This document shows, one piece after another, positions 16,691-24,889 of a stretch of 56,952 nt of DNA. This stretch comes from Chloroflexota bacterium (GTDB taxonomy: Bacteria; Chloroflexota; Anaerolineae; Promineifilales; Promineifilaceae): NCBI GenBank assembly GCA_024277135.1, contig JAJRVV010000030.1, positions 1-56,952 of the forward strand, given 5' to 3'. The position numbers were made by a program, and so were the translations under genes. Each line of letters begins with the position of its first letter. Position 1 is the stretch's first letter. The notes under the pieces were generated by a model, which saw only the letters and a program-made list of their open reading frames with translations, had not been told where the DNA came from and made no database searches.

Positions 16691-17082
16691 CCGGGGTCAC
16701 TTTAATCCTTGGCGATCAACTTTCTGGAACCATTTCAATATTCCCCCTTGATCATCATCAAATTTGGCGTTGTGCATTTAGCTTTGGCAAAATCGCATGG
16801 CACGCGAAACCGAATTGGGGGAAAACAAGGGGGTTTACTCTATGCGGGATTGCGGTCAAAATGTCACTGCCCCGTCGTCAATTTTCACGACACTTTCACA
16901 GTTGTAATAATATGTGAAGCCAGCCTGTCAAACTTGTATGATCTTCCTGCTTCGCCACGTCCCGTTTCTGGCGAAGCGAAACGAATGACGTGTGTCAGGA
17001 TTCTGGTTAAAATGGCATATCAGTTCCTGGCATATCTAGGTGACAACTTTATCATGGAAGGTGCGGAGATTTCTAATAATTG
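16691..17082. other. Gene-free stretch after the truncated restriction gene
   Basis: About 390 bp without a credible gene. It is AT-richer than its neighbours and contains one hairpin, GCTTCGCCA (16949-16957) with its complement at 16969-16977, and a TATGAT box at 16938-16943 that could be a promoter element for the methyltransferase at 17083. It is probably deletion debris. Confidence 0.5.
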
Positions 17083-17688
17083 ATGACACGAGATCCGAAT
17101 TCTGTTGATTTTTGGGACCAGAATTATGTCAATGGTTCGACGGGCTGGGATTTGTGCGAACCGACCCCGGTTTTCAAGCGATTGGTTGAGAACGGCCGTT
17201 TCCCGCCGGGAGAGATGATAGTATTGGGGGCGGGGCGGGGGTATGATGCCCGTTTATTTGCCCGCGCCAATTTCCGGGTGACGGCCGTTGACTTTGCCGA
17301 TGAAGCGGTGAAAGCGATGCAGGAACTGGCTGATCCCGCTGCTCCCGTAGAGATTATACAAGCAGACATTTTCACTTTGCCCCTGGAGATGGACGGCCGT
17401 TTCAATTACATCCTCGAATACACCTGTTTCTGCGCCATTGACCCGGCGCGCCGCACCGAATACGCCGACCTGGCGGCCCGTCTGCTCAAACCGGGCGGCA
17501 TCACCATCGCCCTCGCCTTCCCCACCAGCCAGCACACGGGCGGGCCACCCTTCGCTGTGTTGCCCGACAACCTCATTTCCCTACTGGCCGGGTATGATTT
17601 TCAGCTTTTGCACCGGGAAATGCCACCGGATTCCGTCGCTTCCCGGCGAGGCAGAGAGGAACTGCTCGTTCTGCAAAAGCCAGTCTGA
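17083..17688 (+). CDS. TPMT-family SAM-dependent methyltransferase
   Basis: A protein of 201 residues. The N-terminal VDFWDQNYVNGSTGWDLCEP with TPVF is the signature of the thiopurine-methyltransferase-like family, followed by the SAM-binding loop VLGAGRGYDARLFA and the acidic FRVTAVDFADEAV that holds the ribose. LLKPGGITIALAF is the usual motif III region. It resembles small-molecule (thiol, halide or selenium) methyltransferases of bacteria; the acceptor is unknown. The ATG at 17083 is preferred to the TTG three bases earlier. It is monocistronic and full length for the family. Confidence 0.85.
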   Translation: MTRDPNSVDFWDQNYVNGSTGWDLCEPTPVFKRLVENGRFPPGEMIVLGAGRGYDARLFARANFRVTAVDFADEAVKAMQELADPAAPVEIIQADIFTLPLEMDGRFNYILEYTCFCAIDPARRTEYADLAARLLKPGGITIALAFPTSQHTGGPPFAVLPDNLISLLAGYDFQLLHREMPPDSVASRRGREELLVLQKPV

Positions 17689-17787
17689 ATTCATCCCACT
17701 CCTCTCATCCCCGCCACCAATTGAAAAACGGGCTAAACCTTCTATACTGACATAAGATAGATTGTTTTATGTTTGATGGAAGAGCCA

Positions 17788-18235
17788 ATGAACCGTAAAT
17801 ATTGCCCCCATAAAATCATAATTCCGTTGTTTTTACTGTTTATCCTGGCCGGTCTGGTTGTGCCGGTAAAGGCGCAATCTTATCAGCCCGTTGGTATTGG
17901 CACAATTGGAAGCGACGCCAGCGGCAACGCGGCTGCTGCCCTATTTTGAGGTGGACATTGCTGATGTCAACGGAGTGAACACGCTCGGCGGCTTTTTAGC
18001 CGGTTAGCTGGACTGGAACAACAGCGATTTGAGCGATGCTGGCGAGTATGTCATCTCTCAAACCGTCACCAGCGGAGACGCCTTGATTTCGGGGATCGTC
18101 ATCATTTCGGCCATTATGATGATTGCAGCCGCGGTCTCTTACCGCGATTACACCTGCGCGGTAGACTGCTTTCAGATTGGTTCAATCTCTAAGATTGAAC
18201 CAATCTCACTGTCCGTTCATATCCCCCGCCCATAA
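17788..18235 (+). pseudogene. Broken secreted/membrane protein gene
   Basis: An ATG after GGAAGAG opens a good signal peptide (IIIPLFLLFILAGLVVPVKA) and about 24 further residues, to a TGA at 17947-17949. Protein-like sequence then resumes in another frame (YFEVDIADVNGVNTLGGFLA), is stopped by TAG near 18004, and continues in that frame with EYVISQTVTSGDALISG and a hydrophobic segment (IVIISAIMMIAAAVSY). One frameshift and one stop thus break what was a small exported protein with a C-terminal membrane anchor. I do not recognise the family. The tail runs into the hairpin at 18174-18206 and the end of the convergent ABC gene. Confidence 0.5.
18174..18206. repeat. 33-bp perfect hairpin (AGATTGGTTCAATCT arms)
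   Basis: 15-bp arms separated by 3 nt, ending on the first base of the ABC gene's stop codon (minus strand). An identical hairpin, differing only in the loop, lies at 52714-52746. There is no T run. It could terminate transcription from both convergent genes or protect 3' ends. Confidence 0.8.
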
Positions 18236-20083
18236 CTGCTGCATTTCCTCGCATCGCGCCAATAGTTCATCCAGCGTGCCCGAATCCTCAATACGGCCGT
18301 CCTTCAGCACAATCACCCGATCCGCTCGCCGCAGTGCCGCCCGCCGGTGGGACACCACCAGGCAAGTGGGGCGTAAGACATCCGATTTCTTTGAGAAATC
18401 GGATGTCTGGAACAACCGCTGCCACAACGCCCGCTCCGTCTCCACATCCAACGCGCTGGAGAGGTCGTCAAACAGCAGCAGTTCCGCGTCGCGGACGAAC
18501 ATGCGGGCGGCGGCCGCGCGCTGAACCTGACCGCCGGACAAGCGCGCGCCGCGCGGCCCCACCAGCGTCTCCAACCCATCCGCCATTTCCGCCAGATCGC
18601 GCTCGAAGACGGCCGTCCACACACCCCGCTCCAAATCCACCCCATCTTCCGGCAGCCCCAACAAAATGTTGCGCCGCACCGTGTAGCTGAACAGCCGCGG
18701 AACCTGTGCTGTGTACGCCACCCGCGGCGGCGTCATAAAAGCGGCCGGGTCGGACACCCGCTCGCCGTTCCACCATATTTCGCCCGACTGCGGCGGCAGC
18801 AGCCCCAGCAAAACCTTCAACAGCGTCGTCTTGCCGGAGCCGATGCGCCCGGTGATGAGGGTGAAGGAGCCGCGAGGGAGGGTGAAGGAGATGTTGTGAA
18901 TCCCAGTATTCAGTGACAAGTGTTCAGTATTCAGTTTGTCGGCGACTGGATACTGATTACTGCTTACTGAATACTGATAACTCAGCCCCTTCACCTCCAA
19001 CTGCACCAACCGATGCACGGCCGTCTTCGCCTCATACGATAGTTCCGGCAGATCGCCCGTCAGGTAAATCGGGTTGTGCGTCACCGCCGCCCCCGGCGGA
19101 CAACCCTGCATCAATCGCTCCATTCGCTGCGCTGAGACGCCCACTTGCCGATAGGTGGTAATCAATCGCCCTGCCATACGCATCAACTGGGTGGCGGGCC
19201 AGACGTAAGCGGCAAACAGGGCAAAATCGCCTACAGAGAACGACCCGGCGAATAACGCCTGCGCCGCAAAGAGCAAAATCAGCCCCACGCCCACATCCAC
19301 CGTGCCATTGCCGAGCGTATCCACGATTTGCGTGATCAACTTATCCTGCACCATCGCCGACCGTCGCCGGTCATTCACCTGGCGGAAACGGCCGATCACC
19401 CGCTCCTCGGCGTCAGCCACTTTGATGGCCTGGATGGCGTTGAACATATCGGCGATGAGGCCGGTGACTTCAGCGGTAGCGGCGCGGCTGCTCTTGCGGA
19501 TGGCAGCCGCCTGTTTGCTCAGCCGGTGGCTGATATAAATGACCAGCGCCAGCGGCATAAACGTCCCCAACGTCACCAGCGGGTTGATGCGGAACATGAT
19601 GACCAGGGAGATGACCGCTTGAGCGCCAAAGGCGAACAGGTCGTCAAAAACGATGGGAGCCGCAGCCATCTGCTCGGCGTCGTCGCGCAGGGTGCTGATG
19701 ATTTTGCCGGAGGGCATGGGGCGGCCAGTCGCTCGCTCGCCGTCGTCATCCCGCGGCAGCGCCACTCCACCCGGCAAAGCCAGAATTCGGGCTAACATGT
19801 TGCGAATCATCAGCGCCATGCCGTGCTGGATCAGGTTAATGGTGCCCATGACGGCGATGAACAGCAGGGCGACAGAAACGACCAGGATGCCGATCTGCCA
19901 GCCGACAACCGACCACAACGCCAGGCTGAAGCCTTCATCGCCGGTCAATCCATTGAAGAAGGCGCGTAAAAGCAGGCCACTGGCTGCGCCCAACGAAGTG
20001 TGGATGGTGAAAGGGATGATGTCCGAGGCGTAGTAGCGTGGCCGGAAGCGGATGAGTTGGAGGAAGTATTTGTAGGTTTTCAT
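18206..20083 (-). CDS. ABC exporter half-transporter, heterodimer partner A (degenerate catalytic site)
   Basis: A protein of 625 residues: six predicted membrane helices (about 20-310), then a nucleotide-binding domain with Walker [12 protein letters not shown], signature [11 protein letters not shown], Walker [13 protein letters not shown] and H-loop VVSHRR. The catalytic Glu after Walker B is replaced by Asp, while the signature is canonical. The partner at 20137-21954 shows the reverse pattern, the usual asymmetry of heterodimeric ABC exporters with one live and one degenerate ATP site. Two repeats lie inside the coding sequence: a heptad array at 18904-18984 (about 27 residues before Walker A) and a hairpin at 18378-18408 ([11 protein letters not shown] before the H-loop). 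It is the second gene of a minus-strand pair, 53 bp after the first. Substrate unknown. Confidence 0.88.
   Translation of the reverse strand: MKTYKYFLQLIRFRPRYYASDIIPFTIHTSLGAASGLLLRAFFNGLTGDEGFSLALWSVVGWQIGILVVSVALLFIAVMGTINLIQHGMALMIRNMLARILALPGGVALPRDDDGERATGRPMPSGKIISTLRDDAEQMAAAPIVFDDLFAFGAQAVISLVIMFRINPLVTLGTFMPLALVIYISHRLSKQAAAIRKSSRAATAEVTGLIADMFNAIQAIKVADAEERVIGRFRQVNDRRRSAMVQDKLITQIVDTLGNGTVDVGVGLILLFAAQALFAGSFSVGDFALFAAYVWPATQLMRMAGRLITTYRQVGVSAQRMERLMQGCPPGAAVTHNPIYLTGDLPELSYEAKTAVHRLVQLEVKGLSYQYSVSSNQYPVADKLNTEHLSLNTGIHNISFTLPRGSFTLITGRIGSGKTTLLKVLLGLLPPQSGEIWWNGERVSDPAAFMTPPRVAYTAQVPRLFSYTVRRNILLGLPEDGVDLERGVWTAVFERDLAEMADGLETLVGPRGARLSGGQVQRAAAARMFVRDAELLLFDDLSSALDVETERALWQRLFQTSDFSKKSDVLRPTCLVVSHRRAALRRADRVIVLKDGRIEDSGTLDELLARCEEMQQLWAGDMNGQ
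18378..18408. repeat. 31-bp hairpin inside the ABC coding sequence (GACATCCGATTTCT arms)
   Basis: 14-bp perfect arms with a 3-nt loop, identical in arm sequence to the two 60-bp elements at 8791 and 8902. In frame on the minus strand it codes for [10 protein letters not shown], inserted between the D-loop region and the H-loop of the nucleotide-binding domain. Confidence 0.85.
18904..18984. repeat. Heptanucleotide repeat array inside ABC partner A
   Basis: Five degenerate CAGTATT-type units at 18904-18938 and five CTGAATA-type units at 18946-18980, which are inverted copies of each other, so the array can fold back. It is in frame, adding about 27 residues rich in Ser, Asn, Gln and Tyr upstream of Walker A. 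Confidence 0.8.
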
Positions 20084-20136
20084 AGGTCACTTCGTGATGA
20101 TTGAAGATTGTTATGCCTCTGATGAATCATCAATCT

Positions 20137-21954
20137 TTAGGCTGTCGCCTCCTCAAGCCCTGTTTGCAGAAGGATGTAAAAGTGTGATTTCGGATCATCT
20201 GCCAGTCTTGCCCGGTCGCCATGTTCGAGAATACGGCCGTTCCCCAGCACCATGATCTCGTCGGCGCGTTGCACGGTGTGCAGGCGGTGGGCGATGATGA
20301 CGGCCGTGCGCCCGGACAATAGTTTGTCAATCGCCCGTTCCAGCAAGGCTTCCGTCGCCGGATCGAGCCGGGAGGATGCTTCATCCAGGATCACCAGCCC
20401 CGGATCGGCCAGGAAGACGCGGGCCAGCGCCAGTAGCTGCGCTTCGCCGGCCGACAGGCTGTGGTTAGCGTCCAGTCGGGTGTCCAGCCCATCGGGCAAC
20501 GCCGCCAGCCAGTCGGTCAGTCCCAGTTCGTCAAGCGCGTGCAGGAGACGGCCGTCCTCCATCCCGTCGTCAAACAGCGTCAAATTGTCGCGCACGCTGG
20601 CGTGGAACAGCTCCACATCCTGCGTCACCATCCCCGCCCGGCGGCGGATTTCTGATTGGGTGGTGTGGCGCAGATCGGTGAGATGTCCGTTTCCTAGCCG
20701 AACCGCTCCTTCCGTCGGGTCATAAAAGCGGAGCAGCAGCCGGGAAATCGTCGTCTTGCCGCTTCCCGTCCGTCCCAGCAGCCCCAACACCCGCCCCGGC
20801 TCCAGGATGAAGCTGATGTCGTGGAGGACTTTTTCACTGTCAGTATTCAGTTTACTGTCCACTGAATACTGAATACTGCTCACTGAATACTGATCACTGT
20901 ACGCAAATGACACCCTCTCAAACTGCACCGCCAGCGGCCCATCCGGCAAGCCTGCGCCCTCGCCGTCATGCAGGGTAGGTTGGATGGCGAAGAGGGCGGT
21001 GATGCGGTTTAGGCTGGCGGCGGCGCGTTGCAAGTCCTGCACCTGCCGCTGGATGGCCCACAAAGGCCCGCGAATCACATCCACGTAATAGAAAATCAGG
21101 TAAACGCCACCGATGGTCAACGCGCCGGCGCGGAATAGACGGTCGCCCCAGAAGTAGGCGGCGACGTAGGCTATCGCTGGCACGATGATGGGCAAGCCGA
21201 TCACCCACAGGTTGAGCCGAATCGCCGCCTGGGTGCGCCGCCAGCGCTGGCGCATCAGCCCGTACAACTGGCGCAAAATGTAGGGCGCGGCCCGGTTGGT
21301 CTGGATTTCCTCTGTGCCGGTCAGCCACTCCTCCAGGTAGCCGAACAGGTCGGCCTCCAGAGCGCGGACGGCCTGCCAACGGGGGATGAGATGGCGGTTG
21401 AGCAGATTGAGCGCGCCCAACCCCAGCAGGGCGATGAGGGTGATGCTGGCTCCGGCCCGCCAATCCACCAGCCAGAGCAAGACCAGCACGCCAACCACCA
21501 GCAATAAATTACTGCCCAACTGGATGATGAGCTGGGAGAAGAAGCTGGCAAGCTGGTTCACATCCCCATCCACCCGCTCGATCAGTTCGCCGGGTTTGTT
21601 GGTTTTATGGAAGGACATGTCCAGTTTGAGGCAGTGCAGGGCCAGGTCGGCGCGCAGGTCGTTGGTGGCCGTCCAGGCCACGATTTCGCCGACGTAGGTT
21701 CCGGCCAGGCGCACCAGTTGGGCGGCGATGGCGATGCCGGTGAAGAGGACGGCCGTCCCCAATAATTCGTTGAGGGTACGGCCGTTTTCCACCCCATCCA
21801 GAAAGCGGCGCACCAGTTGTGGGTTAACCAACTGCAAGGCGATGCTGCCGATGAGCAGGATGAACAGCAGGATGACGCGCTTCTTTTGTTGTCGCAGGTA
21901 GCGGGCCAGGAGACGGCCGTATTGTGTGTAATTGATGTCAGATTTTTTGTTCAT
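20137..21954 (-). CDS. ABC exporter half-transporter, heterodimer partner B (catalytic site intact)
   Basis: A protein of 605 residues: a six-helix membrane domain (about 25-310) and a nucleotide-binding domain with Walker A GRTGSGKTTISRLL, Walker B LVILDEASSRLD with the catalytic Glu, and H-loop IIAHRLHTV, but a weakened signature LSAGEAQLLALARV. Paired with partner A this gives one consensus ATP site (its Walker motifs with A's LSGGQ) and one degenerate site. It is the first gene of the pair. A heptad repeat array (20835-20900) lies in the same loop as in partner A, before Walker A. The divergent hicB-like remnant starts 78 bp away. Confidence 0.9.
   Translation of the reverse strand: MNKKSDINYTQYGRLLARYLRQQKKRVILLFILLIGSIALQLVNPQLVRRFLDGVENGRTLNELLGTAVLFTGIAIAAQLVRLAGTYVGEIVAWTATNDLRADLALHCLKLDMSFHKTNKPGELIERVDGDVNQLASFFSQLIIQLGSNLLLVVGVLVLLWLVDWRAGASITLIALLGLGALNLLNRHLIPRWQAVRALEADLFGYLEEWLTGTEEIQTNRAAPYILRQLYGLMRQRWRRTQAAIRLNLWVIGLPIIVPAIAYVAAYFWGDRLFRAGALTIGGVYLIFYYVDVIRGPLWAIQRQVQDLQRAAASLNRITALFAIQPTLHDGEGAGLPDGPLAVQFERVSFAYSDQYSVSSIQYSVDSKLNTDSEKVLHDISFILEPGRVLGLLGRTGSGKTTISRLLLRFYDPTEGAVRLGNGHLTDLRHTTQSEIRRRAGMVTQDVELFHASVRDNLTLFDDGMEDGRLLHALDELGLTDWLAALPDGLDTRLDANHSLSAGEAQLLALARVFLADPGLVILDEASSRLDPATEALLERAIDKLLSGRTAVIIAHRLHTVQRADEIMVLGNGRILEHGDRARLADDPKSHFYILLQTGLEEATA
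20835..20900. repeat. Heptanucleotide repeat array inside ABC partner B
   Basis: ACTGAAT, ACTGAAT, ACTGCTC, ACTGAAT, ACTGATC run at 20861-20895, with inverted AGTATTC-type units just before. It is the same repeat family as at 18904-18984 and is in frame at the equivalent protein position (peptide SDQYSVSSIQYSVDSKLNT). Confidence 0.8.
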
Positions 21955-21990
21955 ATGTTTTTTTAAGTCAGTCGGCTGCTTCGGTGACTA

Positions 21991-21999
21991 TGTTATAAT
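21991..21999 (+). promoter_or_regulatory. Extended -10 promoter of the hicB-like gene
   Basis: TGTTATAAT: a perfect TATAAT (21994-21999) with the extended TG. No good -35 box is needed or seen. It lies 33 bp before the ATG at 22032, which has GAGGTAAGG in front of it. Confidence 0.5.
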
Positions 22000-22031
22000 A
22001 ATCAACAATTCCAGATAACTGAGGTAAGGCA

Positions 22032-22285
22032 ATGCTTGGTAAATTCATTTTAAGTGATTATGTGATTATGTTAAACAGGCGATGAGCAAGGCCGAGTATG
22101 ACAAGCTAGAAGATGGATCGTATGCCGGCCGAATTCCTGATTGTCCTGGCGTCGTCGCCCTGTCTGCTTCTTTGGCCGCCTGTGAAGCAGAATTACGTTC
22201 CGTTTTGGAAGATTGGCTGCTTGTTGGCCTGAAATTAGGCCGCGAACCGTTCCTTGACATTTTTCCATATGTCTGCCTATCATAG
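22032..22285 (+). pseudogene. hicB-like antitoxin gene frameshifted by an 8-bp duplication
   Basis: The ATG at 22032, with promoter and ribosome site, opens MLGKFILSDYV, the usual start of HicB-like proteins, but the frame ends at TGA 22083-22085. Sequence from 22073 on in another frame (KQAMSKAEYDKLEDGSYAGR, IPDCPGVVALSASLAACEAE, then WLLVGLKLGR) is the HicB RNase-H-like fold. The break is a perfect tandem copy of GATTATGT at 22056-22063 and 22064-22071; removing one copy joins the two frames as LSDYVKQAMSKAEY. Translation could restart at the ATG 22082 to give 67 residues, without a good ribosome site. No hicA is seen. The C-terminus (FLDIFPYVCLS) is also atypical. Confidence 0.75.
22056..22071. 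repeat. 8-bp tandem duplication (GATTATGT x2)
   Basis: An exact duplication that shifts the hicB-like reading frame by +8 (net +2). It is the kind of slippage event that is readily reversible. Confidence 0.9.
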
Positions 22286-22313
22286 GAATGCTATTGTATT
22301 GTGGAGTAATCCC

Positions 22314-22622
22314 ATGCTAGATTTACACTTAAATGTTCAACCTCATACGGCTAAAAGACTCATGAAAATTCTGGAATCTTATGCCGATCCGGAATCGTTC
22401 GCGCAGAATATCATTGGTTACCAAGTTGCTGAATTGAAGCGGGGCATCCTAAATCTACAACTTGACCTCCAGGAATATGAGTCTCAATATCAGATGACAT
22501 CAGCCGCTTTTTATCAACAATTTTCTCAGGGCGACCTGGATGATCGAGAAGCGTTTCTCACTTGGGCCGGCTTGTATGAAATGCTGCGGGAAAATGAAGC
22601 GCGATTACAAGAATTGGCATGA
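22314..22622 (+). CDS. TumA-like antitoxin of a TumE/TumA pair
   Basis: A protein of 102 residues, helical, without a recognised catalytic motif (HTAKRLMKILESYADPES, ELKRGILNLQLDLQEYE). It overlaps the next gene by 4 bp (ATGA), and that gene is a clear TumE-family protein, so the antitoxin role is inferred from position, size and coupling. The ATG at 22314 follows GGAG; the frame is open further upstream but runs through the end of the hicB-like remnant. Confidence 0.6.
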   Translation: MLDLHLNVQPHTAKRLMKILESYADPESFAQNIIGYQVAELKRGILNLQLDLQEYESQYQMTSAAFYQQFSQGDLDDREAFLTWAGLYEMLRENEARLQELA

Positions 22623-22990
22623 TCGAATCTTACTTTGCCGAAATCGAAACGGCTATCCAGGCTTTTCCCAATATTCGCGGCTACACCCTCAGAAAGAAAA
22701 TCTACAATCAAAGACAAGGCTATATCGGCGGAACGATTATCTTCTCCAACGGATACCAGCTTGATTTTATTGAGGTAAAGAACAGTGATGTCCCCAACAA
22801 AATCAAGTATCGTTACCAGTACATGGACGAAAGCCGTTCGTTGATATTTCGTCAGGATAATGCGCCTCATCATAAGCAAATCCCCACATTTCCACACCAT
22901 CAACATACACAGGATGACATCGTTGCCAGCGCTGAACCAACATTGCGTGATGTTCTCCTAAAAATTGCTCGAATAGAACGTGATGCGTGA
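22619..22990 (+). CDS. TumE-family toxin (DUF6516-like)
   Basis: A protein of 123 residues. The region KYRYQYMDESRSLIFRQDNA with PHHKQIPTFPHHQH is the hallmark of the TumE/DUF6516 family, toxins of TumE/TumA modules found beside small helical antitoxins. The His-rich, Tyr-rich core is presumed to be the active region; the molecular target is not established to my knowledge. Its stop is 22 bp from the end of the convergent ABC gene, and the tail (CGTGATGCGTGAG...CTTCACGCATCACG) forms a hairpin that may terminate both. Confidence 0.75.
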   Translation: MIESYFAEIETAIQAFPNIRGYTLRKKIYNQRQGYIGGTIIFSNGYQLDFIEVKNSDVPNKIKYRYQYMDESRSLIFRQDNAPHHKQIPTFPHHQHTQDDIVASAEPTLRDVLLKIARIERDA

Positions 22991-23011
22991 GTGTTCTTCA
23001 CGCATCACGTT

Positions 23012-24841
23012 TTACGCGGCGGCTAATTCCGGCTCCTTTGCTTGCCCATCCGCCGACGGCCGTCCCGCAAACTGCGTCAAGTACAACTCAAAGTAACGGC
23101 CGTGCCCCGCCAACAACTCCTCATGCGTCCCCATCTCCACAATCCGGCCCTGGTCAATCACCATAATCTGGTCGGCGTGGCGGATGGTGCTGAGGCGGTG
23201 GGCGATGATGAACGCCGTCCGCCCCTCTAGCAGCGTTTGCGTGGCTCGCTGGATGATGCGCTCCGTCTCCGTGTCCACACTGCTCGTCGCCTCATCCAGG
23301 ATCAGGATACGCGGGTCGGCGATGAGGGCGCGGGCAAAAGCGATCAGCTGCCGCTGACCGATGCTGACCTTGTTCCCCCGCTCGCCCACGTCAAAAGCGT
23401 AGCCGTCTTCCAGCGATTGCACAAACGGGTCGAGGTGGATGGCCTGCGCCACCCGCCGAATTTCCTCATCAGTGGCGTCCAGCTTGCCGTAGCGGATGTT
23501 GTCGGCAATCGTTCCGGAGAAGGCGAAGCCGTCTTGCAGCACAATCGCCATCTGGCGGCGCAAACTGGCGGCTTGGACATCACGCAGGTCACGGCCGTCA
23601 ATCCGCACCGCGCCTTCAATCGGATCATAAAAGCGGTAGAGCAGGCTGACGATGGAGGTTTTGCCGCTGCCCGTATGCCCCACCAGGGCAATCGTCTCGC
23701 CCGGTTCCACCACAAAATCCACGTCCCGCAAAATCCAATCCTGGTCGGCATCGTACTTGAAGTTGACGCAGTCAAACTGCACCTGCCCGCGAATGGGGGA
23801 CATCGGCGGCGCGCTCGCTTTATCGGTGATTTCCGGCGGCGTGTCCAGGAAGGTGAAGATGCGTTCGGCCGAGGCCATCGCGCTCAACGTCATGCCGTAC
23901 AGCTTGCTCATGGCGCTCAACGGCTCCCAAAAGCGCCACAGGTAGTTGATGAAGGCGATGACGAAGCCGATGGTCAGCGTTTCGTTCAGAGCCATGGCCG
24001 AACCAACGATAATCACCAGTCCGGTTCCCAGCACGCCCACGAATTCCACCGACGGCCAGATCATCTCGTCTGCTTTGACGGCCGTCATCCACGAATCATT
24101 CGCCGCCTGCGTTAGCCCGTCAAACCGGCGTTGGTTCCGCTCCTCGCGCACAAACGCCTGCGTCACCTGGATGCCGTTCACCGATTCATTGACGTTGGCG
24201 GTGATGTTGGAAATGCTCTTGCGCACGTTCTTCCAACTGGTTTCGATAGTCGTTCGCAATTTGTAGATGATGAGGATGAGCAGGGGCAGGATGACGAAGG
24301 CGGTCAGCGTCAGCCGCCAGCTCATCCAGATCATCACCGCCAGGATGCCGATCAGGTTCACCCCTTCGCCAACAAATGTGACCAGGCCGGTGTTGAGCAG
24401 GCGGGCGATGGATTGCACGTCGCTGGTGATGCGCGACAAAATCCGGCCCACCGGGTGCTTGTCGTAGAAGCGCAAACTCAGCTTTTGGATGTGGCTGAAC
24501 AGGTCGTCGCGCAAATCGTAGAGCACGCCCTGGCCGATGACGGCCGACTGCCATGTCCGCATCCGTCCGCCGACCCAGGCCAGCAGGTGCAGGCCGAATA
24601 GGATGACGGCCAATCGTTTGATGGCGGCCACGTCGCCGCCGATGATGCCGTCGTCTACCACCCGCCCCAGCAGGTACGGCTCGAATAACGGCCGTCCCAC
24701 GCCCAGCAGAATACCCAGCGCCACCAGCTTGGTCTGCCGCCGATACGGCCGTATATAGCCCAGCATGCGCATGAAGTATTGTTTGTTGAACGGCCGTTGT
24801 GTGGCCTCTTCCAGTTCTTCGTAGGTTTGGTAATCAGACAT
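23012..24841 (-). CDS. ABC exporter half-transporter, second pair, partner B (catalytic site intact)
   Basis: A protein of 609 residues: a membrane domain with six predicted helices (about 40-330), then Walker A GHTGSGKTSIVSLLYR, signature VSIGQRQLIAFARAL (weakened), Walker B ILILDEATSSVD with the catalytic Glu, and H-loop IIAHRLSTI. The partner upstream (24890-26704) has a canonical LSGGQ but a Gln in place of the H-loop His, so the two should form a heterodimer with one live ATP site, as in multidrug/lipid exporters such as TM287/288 and BmrCD. The start is 48 bp after the partner's stop, across a perfect hairpin (24855-24885). No in-frame repeats, unlike the first pair. Substrate unknown. 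Confidence 0.9.
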   Translation of the reverse strand: MSDYQTYEELEEATQRPFNKQYFMRMLGYIRPYRRQTKLVALGILLGVGRPLFEPYLLGRVVDDGIIGGDVAAIKRLAVILFGLHLLAWVGGRMRTWQSAVIGQGVLYDLRDDLFSHIQKLSLRFYDKHPVGRILSRITSDVQSIARLLNTGLVTFVGEGVNLIGILAVMIWMSWRLTLTAFVILPLLILIIYKLRTTIETSWKNVRKSISNITANVNESVNGIQVTQAFVREERNQRRFDGLTQAANDSWMTAVKADEMIWPSVEFVGVLGTGLVIIVGSAMALNETLTIGFVIAFINYLWRFWEPLSAMSKLYGMTLSAMASAERIFTFLDTPPEITDKASAPPMSPIRGQVQFDCVNFKYDADQDWILRDVDFVVEPGETIALVGHTGSGKTSIVSLLYRFYDPIEGAVRIDGRDLRDVQAASLRRQMAIVLQDGFAFSGTIADNIRYGKLDATDEEIRRVAQAIHLDPFVQSLEDGYAFDVGERGNKVSIGQRQLIAFARALIADPRILILDEATSSVDTETERIIQRATQTLLEGRTAFIIAHRLSTIRHADQIMVIDQGRIVEMGTHEELLAGHGRYFELYLTQFAGRPSADGQAKEPELAAA

Positions 24842-24854
24842 GATGTTTCACCTT

Positions 24855-24885
24855 GACCCTAAGGGTTTCCAAAACCCTTAGGGTC
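24855..24885. repeat. 31-bp perfect hairpin between two ABC genes
   Basis: GACCCTAAGGGTTT (24855-24868), a 3-nt loop and its complement (24872-24885). It has the same architecture (14-15 bp arms, 3-nt loop, no T run) as the hairpins at 18174, 18378 and 52714. It is intercistronic and could set the ratio of the two half-transporters by stabilising the upstream message. Confidence 0.8.
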
Positions 24886-24889
24886 TTAC

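Noticed and set aside
16709..17083. Plus-strand ORF of 124 codons after the truncated restriction gene
   Set aside because: It has no ribosome site, mixed composition and no domain; it probably reads deletion debris.
23237..24115. Plus-strand ORF of 292 codons inside an ABC transporter gene
   Set aside because: It is the complement of a convincing ABC exporter, with His/Arg/Gln-rich translated noise.
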